Assembly (NCBI RefSeq): GCF_902493135.1
Contig: NZ_CABUOD010000024.1
Location: 1 to 64,000 of the forward strand
Source of the DNA: an uncultured Parabacteroides sp.
GTDB taxonomy: Bacteria; Bacteroidota; Bacteroidia; Bacteroidales; Tannerellaceae
Length of the DNA: 64,000 nt
Reading direction: 5' to 3'
Under the pieces are notes generated by a model, which saw only the letters and a list, made by a program, of their open reading frames with translations, was not told the DNA's origin and did not search any database. Made by a program: the position numbers and the translations under genes. Positions 60,385-64,000 of this stretch are shown in pieces (positions within the stretch are counted from its first letter, which is position 1; every line of letters starts with the position of its first letter).

Positions 60385-61503
60385 CTATTTTACTACTGCT
60401 TCCTGGTTGACAGGGCCCCATCCTACGACTTCAACATTCACGCTCAAGCCACCTGTGGAAGGGGTCGGGGGTGTGGGAGGATCAGGAGGGGTCGGGTCAT
60501 CGATGTCGATGCCTTCGAAACTGTTCGGGCCGAAAGTGATGTTCAGGCGGTAGATGTAATTCCGTTTCACATACTTATGGGGATCCCCTTTCAATACGAC
60601 CCCGTTCTCATTGATGGTAGCGGCAAACTCTTTTGTTTCTGCCTGGTAGTCGGCGTTCGCCAGGATGGTAGCGTTCACGACAAGCTGTGTCGGATTGCTG
60701 CTGTCCGTATTTTCCATCACATACTGGTAGAAAGGCGTTCCGGAGAGCGGAAGGTCCTGTCCCAAAGTGACAGCAGCACTATTATCCGTATTCCCGTCGA
60801 CCATTACTGCGCCCCAGTAAGCCGTGCTGGCAAAACGGGAGGCGGTTTTCCGGTTGGCGAAATAGATGCTGTTGATGCGGACGGTACGCCCTCTCAACCT
60901 GCTGTTCGTTCCGAAATCGGTCGATGCGCTCCTCAGTTCGATGCGGGCAGCCAGACGGGTCAGTTCCAATGGGGAAGAGATATTGTTGATGTTGGTCTGC
61001 GTCGCATATCCGATATAGTTATCGCCTTCATCCAACCGGTCGTTGGAGGCAATCACCTGGGCGCTCATGGCAAGGTTTGACTGCGACTGGTCGGACAGCT
61101 GCGCCAGACGGCCTTGGAAATCACTGTAGGAAGTCACTCCGCTGAAAGCGTTCGCCGGGACATTGGCAAGGATGGCGATGATGGCATTCGTCGCTTTTGT
61201 CGGGACGTTCAGCACGGTGGCTTCTCCGCCGGAAGCAGACATGCCGTCCGTCCAATAAGGATCGGCCAATATCTGCGAACCGTCGGCGGTAAATGAAAGA
61301 ACCGCCACGTTATTTATATTTGTCTCGCCGGAAAGGGCATTATTGTCACCATCCGCCTTCGTCGTCCCCGAAGCAGAAGCTTTCACCGAGATATTCAGTT
61401 TCGCATCCTTCAGGTCTTTCACATTCACCGGCTGGCTGTCTTTCGAACAGCTCGCCAAGGCGAACAACGACAAACCGACTGCTATTATATTTCTTATTTT
61501 CAT
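60385..61503 (-). CDS. Fimbrillin-like lipoprotein with a proline-rich linker
   Basis: The 372-residue product has a lipoprotein signal (GLSLFALASCSKDSQ), the segment ASGTTKADGDNN (about 46), a fimbrillin-type body (LELTRLAARIELRSAS) and a proline-threonine linker (PTPPDPPTPPTPST, about 335-348). A separate final strand follows (LSVNVEVVGWGPVNQEAVVK). The linker would place the terminal donor-like strand at a distance from the body, unlike its neighbours. It lies 19 bp after the Mfa2-like gene. Confidence 0.82.
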   Translation of the reverse strand: MKIRNIIAVGLSLFALASCSKDSQPVNVKDLKDAKLNISVKASASGTTKADGDNNALSGETNINNVAVLSFTADGSQILADPYWTDGMSASGGEATVLNVPTKATNAIIAILANVPANAFSGVTSYSDFQGRLAQLSDQSQSNLAMSAQVIASNDRLDEGDNYIGYATQTNINNISSPLELTRLAARIELRSASTDFGTNSRLRGRTVRINSIYFANRKTASRFASTAYWGAVMVDGNTDNSAAVTLGQDLPLSGTPFYQYVMENTDSSNPTQLVVNATILANADYQAETKEFAATINENGVVLKGDPHKYVKRNYIYRLNITFGPNSFEGIDIDDPTPPDPPTPPTPSTGGLSVNVEVVGWGPVNQEAVVK

Positions 61504-61522
61504 ATCTGTACTTCTTTAGAGA

Positions 61523-62467
61523 TTAAAATATCATATCCTCTTCGACTACTCCCCACGGAGTGATACGCATCTTGGCCGAAATGGTGCCGTCTTCGCCGAA
61601 CAGGAGCAGCACGTCCAAACGGCCGCCTTCGGGAATTTCGAACGGATCGCCATTGTCGTCCACATAAACGGTCTTGTTGACCGAGCCGTCTTTGCTGGTG
61701 ATCGACACGCCGAGATTTTCACCGGCAAAGGAGTTCTGCTTACCGCCAAACTGATCTTGGTCGATAACGCCCGTCGTCAACCATTCCTGCGCCGTGTCGT
61801 AAGTGCCTTCAGGATTGTAGGCGACGCTGTCGCCATCCAGCGAACCGGCGTTGTCATACACGCTCAAGGTGCGGTTGATATAAAAATCGAAATCCGACGC
61901 GCTTCTCAACCCGTAAGCCTTCAAGGCGTTGTTCAGGCCGGAGGTCTTGATCGTGTAAGTCCCGGTTTTGAGGCGGATCACCACCTGGCCGTCTCCACCG
62001 ACGATGCCGCTGCCGAGCGAAGTCACTTCTTTCGTCCCGAAATAGAGGCTGTCGGGAGATTGTGCGAACCCGTCTTCCGAACTTTTCAGCTGCACCTTCA
62101 GGTCTTCCAGCTGCTTCGGGTCGGTAACCGACTGGTTGCCTCCTTTGAGGTTCCCCCAGGCCACGATGTTCAGTTTCGTATGGTCCGGATAGTTATCCAG
62201 CCTGATGGCTTCTTTCGACAGGATGAAATCTTTATCCAGATTACGTGTCTCAAGCAATTTCTTGTTTTCATCGAAGATATATAGGGTGGCATCTTCCACC
62301 AATCCCAGACTGGTGATATCCGTGATATCCGTGCGGTTCAGCCCTTCGACCTTCAACGTCAGTTTGCTACATTCAGCCAGATCATCTTTGATGCAACCGG
62401 TGAGCATGACTGCAAGCGCACCTGCCGCCAGCAAAAGAGACTGTTTCATACATGTTATATGTTTCAT
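61523..62467 (-). CDS. FimB/Mfa2-family fimbrial anchor lipoprotein
   Basis: I chose the ATG at 62467 (MKHITCMKQSLLLAAGALAV); ATGs at 62509 and 62449 are alternatives. The 314-residue product has a lipoprotein signal ending MLTGCIKDDLAEC, the usual GC..DDL.EC start of FimB/Mfa2 anchors, and the C-terminal strand SAKMRITPWGVVEEDMIF. Such proteins anchor the fimbria and limit its length in P. gingivalis. It lies second in the operon between fimbrillin genes. Confidence 0.85.
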   Translation of the reverse strand: MKHITCMKQSLLLAAGALAVMLTGCIKDDLAECSKLTLKVEGLNRTDITDITSLGLVEDATLYIFDENKKLLETRNLDKDFILSKEAIRLDNYPDHTKLNIVAWGNLKGGNQSVTDPKQLEDLKVQLKSSEDGFAQSPDSLYFGTKEVTSLGSGIVGGDGQVVIRLKTGTYTIKTSGLNNALKAYGLRSASDFDFYINRTLSVYDNAGSLDGDSVAYNPEGTYDTAQEWLTTGVIDQDQFGGKQNSFAGENLGVSITSKDGSVNKTVYVDDNGDPFEIPEGGRLDVLLLFGEDGTISAKMRITPWGVVEEDMIF

Positions 62468-62505
62468 AATGCTATATTTATATCTTATTATTACCCTATT
62501 CCACA

Positions 62506-63885
62506 TCAATCGACATCTTCTTTGATGTCAATCACATTCCAGTCTGCCACCTTAACCTGTGCTGCTACATGCGCGAAAGCGGCAGGAGTGAACGGATCAT
62601 TCGAACCGGAACCCAATATCTGCACGGTCACGTTATATTTGGTGTTGCGCTGGATATGGACATAGTGTTCGCCGCTACCGTCGATCGTTCCGCCCTGATT
62701 CTTATCATTGATGATAACCGTGTAGTAGCGGTTGTTTTCGGTAACCAGTTCGCTATCACCGATCTTATAGATATAAGTACCTCTCAGGACCAACAAGGTG
62801 TAATTATGTTTTCCTGTTTCACCTGTTTCATCTATTTCACCATTTTGGTTCGGGTAGACATAGAAGGGAGGAATATTAATGTTCTCCCAATCAAGATTTA
62901 CATTCGTTCCTGTCCCAGCTTGTATTGTTATAGCTGACTCCAGAGCCCGTAACATTGAATCATCGCCTGTAGCCACTCCTGTCTTATAGGTACCGGTATG
63001 GAGAGCATATTTTTCAGGAGCTAAATAATATGTAAGATCAATTTTTCCATCTTTCAACGGTGCCTGTTCGATGGTTTTAACATCACCAAACGTTCCGATC
63101 CCGGCCGTACTCTTCACATTGGCAACAAAAACAGAATCCAATGTAAAACTTACATTTTTATAATTCGAATTTCCTTTATCCGGTGTCTCCGGCAACAAAA
63201 CGCCCTTCAGATTGATGGCGGCAACCGTACGGGTCAGAACAACGGGGTTGTTACCATAGATTTCTGTTCCTGTGCCATAGCCTTCCACTGTTAATGCACC
63301 TGTTTCTCCAAATCCCACGAAGTTTATCCCCGGAACAAGCTTAAGCGGCAATACGGCACTACTCATCGTAAGTCCCTTGTCGTCCGTTTCGGAAGAGAGA
63401 GGCGTTGCAAGTTCAAGCACGCCTTCTACACTCAAACGTTTATTCGGGTCGGTACTGTTGACCGAATTTGTCAACTCTTCCAATACACCGGCATCCAAGT
63501 TTGCGATCAGCAACAAATGAATGTCCCCGGATTTCACTTCTCCCTCAATTACAGTTTCATTTGCAGGATTCGTATAGTTCTGCGTGAAAATGGCAGCAAT
63601 ACGACCTTCAAGAATATTGCTTTCAGCAGGATATGCCCCATGATTAAAGATCACCGCCGTCAACGTCTTCACTTCAAAATCCCAAGTGGGCTTTCCCTCA
63701 ACGGCAGCATCGCCTTCTATAAATCCGCCTTTCGTCTTTACCCTATTATCCGTCTGGACAGCCAGTGACAACGTTGCATCCGGCACGACAGGCGTTATCG
63801 TCAGATTCACCGGGTCGTCATTGTCCGAGCATGAAAAGAATGCACAGGCCATTAATGTTATCAAAAAGCAACTTTTCAGTTTCAT
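62506..63885 (-). CDS. Fimbrillin (Mfa1-like) lipoprotein, first gene of the fimbrial operon
   Basis: The 459-residue product has a lipoprotein signal (ITLMACAFFSCSDND), the segment NRVKTKGGFIEGD (about 48-60), a two-domain body (VVLTRTVAAINLKGVLLPE) and the C-terminal AAFAHVAAQVKVADWNVIDI. It pairs in pattern with the gene at 59084. A -7 box (TATCTTTG, 63941-63934 on the minus strand) lies 49 bp upstream, though no clear -33 TTTG is visible. Whether further fimbrial genes lie upstream is beyond the window. Confidence 0.84.
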   Translation of the reverse strand: MKLKSCFLITLMACAFFSCSDNDDPVNLTITPVVPDATLSLAVQTDNRVKTKGGFIEGDAAVEGKPTWDFEVKTLTAVIFNHGAYPAESNILEGRIAAIFTQNYTNPANETVIEGEVKSGDIHLLLIANLDAGVLEELTNSVNSTDPNKRLSVEGVLELATPLSSETDDKGLTMSSAVLPLKLVPGINFVGFGETGALTVEGYGTGTEIYGNNPVVLTRTVAAINLKGVLLPETPDKGNSNYKNVSFTLDSVFVANVKSTAGIGTFGDVKTIEQAPLKDGKIDLTYYLAPEKYALHTGTYKTGVATGDDSMLRALESAITIQAGTGTNVNLDWENINIPPFYVYPNQNGEIDETGETGKHNYTLLVLRGTYIYKIGDSELVTENNRYYTVIINDKNQGGTIDGSGEHYVHIQRNTKYNVTVQILGSGSNDPFTPAAFAHVAAQVKVADWNVIDIKEDVD

Positions 63886-63933
63886 AGATATAAATATTAT
63901 TTTGTTTTTTTACCTTATAGAATAATCACAATA

Positions 63934-63941
63934 CAAAGATA
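63934..63941 (-). promoter_or_regulatory. -7 box of the fimbrial operon
   Basis: TATCTTTG read on the minus strand fits TAnnTTTG 49 bp upstream of the ATG at 63885. The expected -33 TTTG near 63961-63965 is absent. Confidence 0.45.
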
Positions 63942-64000
63942 GGCTACAAATAAAACGGAAAAGATAGGTAGTTCTCTCGTTGTTTATAGACGAATCTATC

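Overview
The window is chromosomal DNA of an intestinal Bacteroidales bacterium, most likely a Parabacteroides or close relative. This rests on tandem SusC/SusD pairs, STN-domain SusC receptors paired with ECF sigma/FecR regulators, TAnnTTTG-type promoters, FimA/Mfa-type lipoprotein fimbrillins, and the rimP-nusA-infB-cvpA-sufBCD gene order. Genus is inferred by recall, not by search. No rRNA, tRNA, CRISPR array or intact insertion sequence was seen.

Layout. (1) 1-830: AT-rich stretch with two small unknown genes and a 20-bp perfect hairpin. (2) 834-33563: three adjacent polysaccharide utilisation loci. PUL A (minus strand, 14438 to 834) is FecR, STN-SusC, SusD, GH2, GH20, GH2. PUL B (plus strand, 15198 to 24989) is ECF sigma, FecR, STN-SusC, SusD, LacZ-like GH2. 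PUL C (plus strand, 25269 to 32941) is SusC without STN, SusD, GH92 and an internally deleted Gfo/Idh/MocA gene, followed by a lone ECF sigma gene. The enzyme set (beta-galactosidase-like, beta-hexosaminidase, alpha-mannosidase) points to host or yeast glycans containing galactose, N-acetylhexosamine and mannose. (3) 33598-43578 (minus strand): housekeeping block rimP, nusA, infB, cvpA, sufB, sufC, sufD and a VOC protein. A 520-bp cassette, a GxxExxY/PD-(D/E)XK gene framed by 55-bp inverted repeats, sits between sufC and sufD. (4) 43760-47407 (plus strand): TPP-riboswitch operon for thiamine uptake and activation (TonB receptor, PnuT-like transporter, thiamine pyrophosphokinase). (5) 47590-63885 (mostly minus strand): fimbrial locus with DUF3575, DUF3868/OmpA-like, an Mfa2/FimB-like anchor, several fimbrillin-like lipoproteins and a large DUF4906-like lipoprotein. 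It is interrupted by a YefM/YoeB-type toxin-antitoxin pair on the plus strand and by a three-gene cassette of unknown function with its own promoter.

The most unusual layer is in the spacers. Several unrelated families of short palindromes occur as clusters of about four to eight at a regular 21-26 bp pitch (14911-15090, 30004-30087, 36711-36797), with a related 40-bp array at 3558-3738. CGGAT-rich inverted repeats occur both with a gene (35358-35877) and without one (22082-22164). The best candidates for undescribed biology are the GxxExxY cassette, the 21-bp-phased array between two divergent sigma/FecR-controlled PULs, and the tail-anchored paralogue cassette at 57324-58887.
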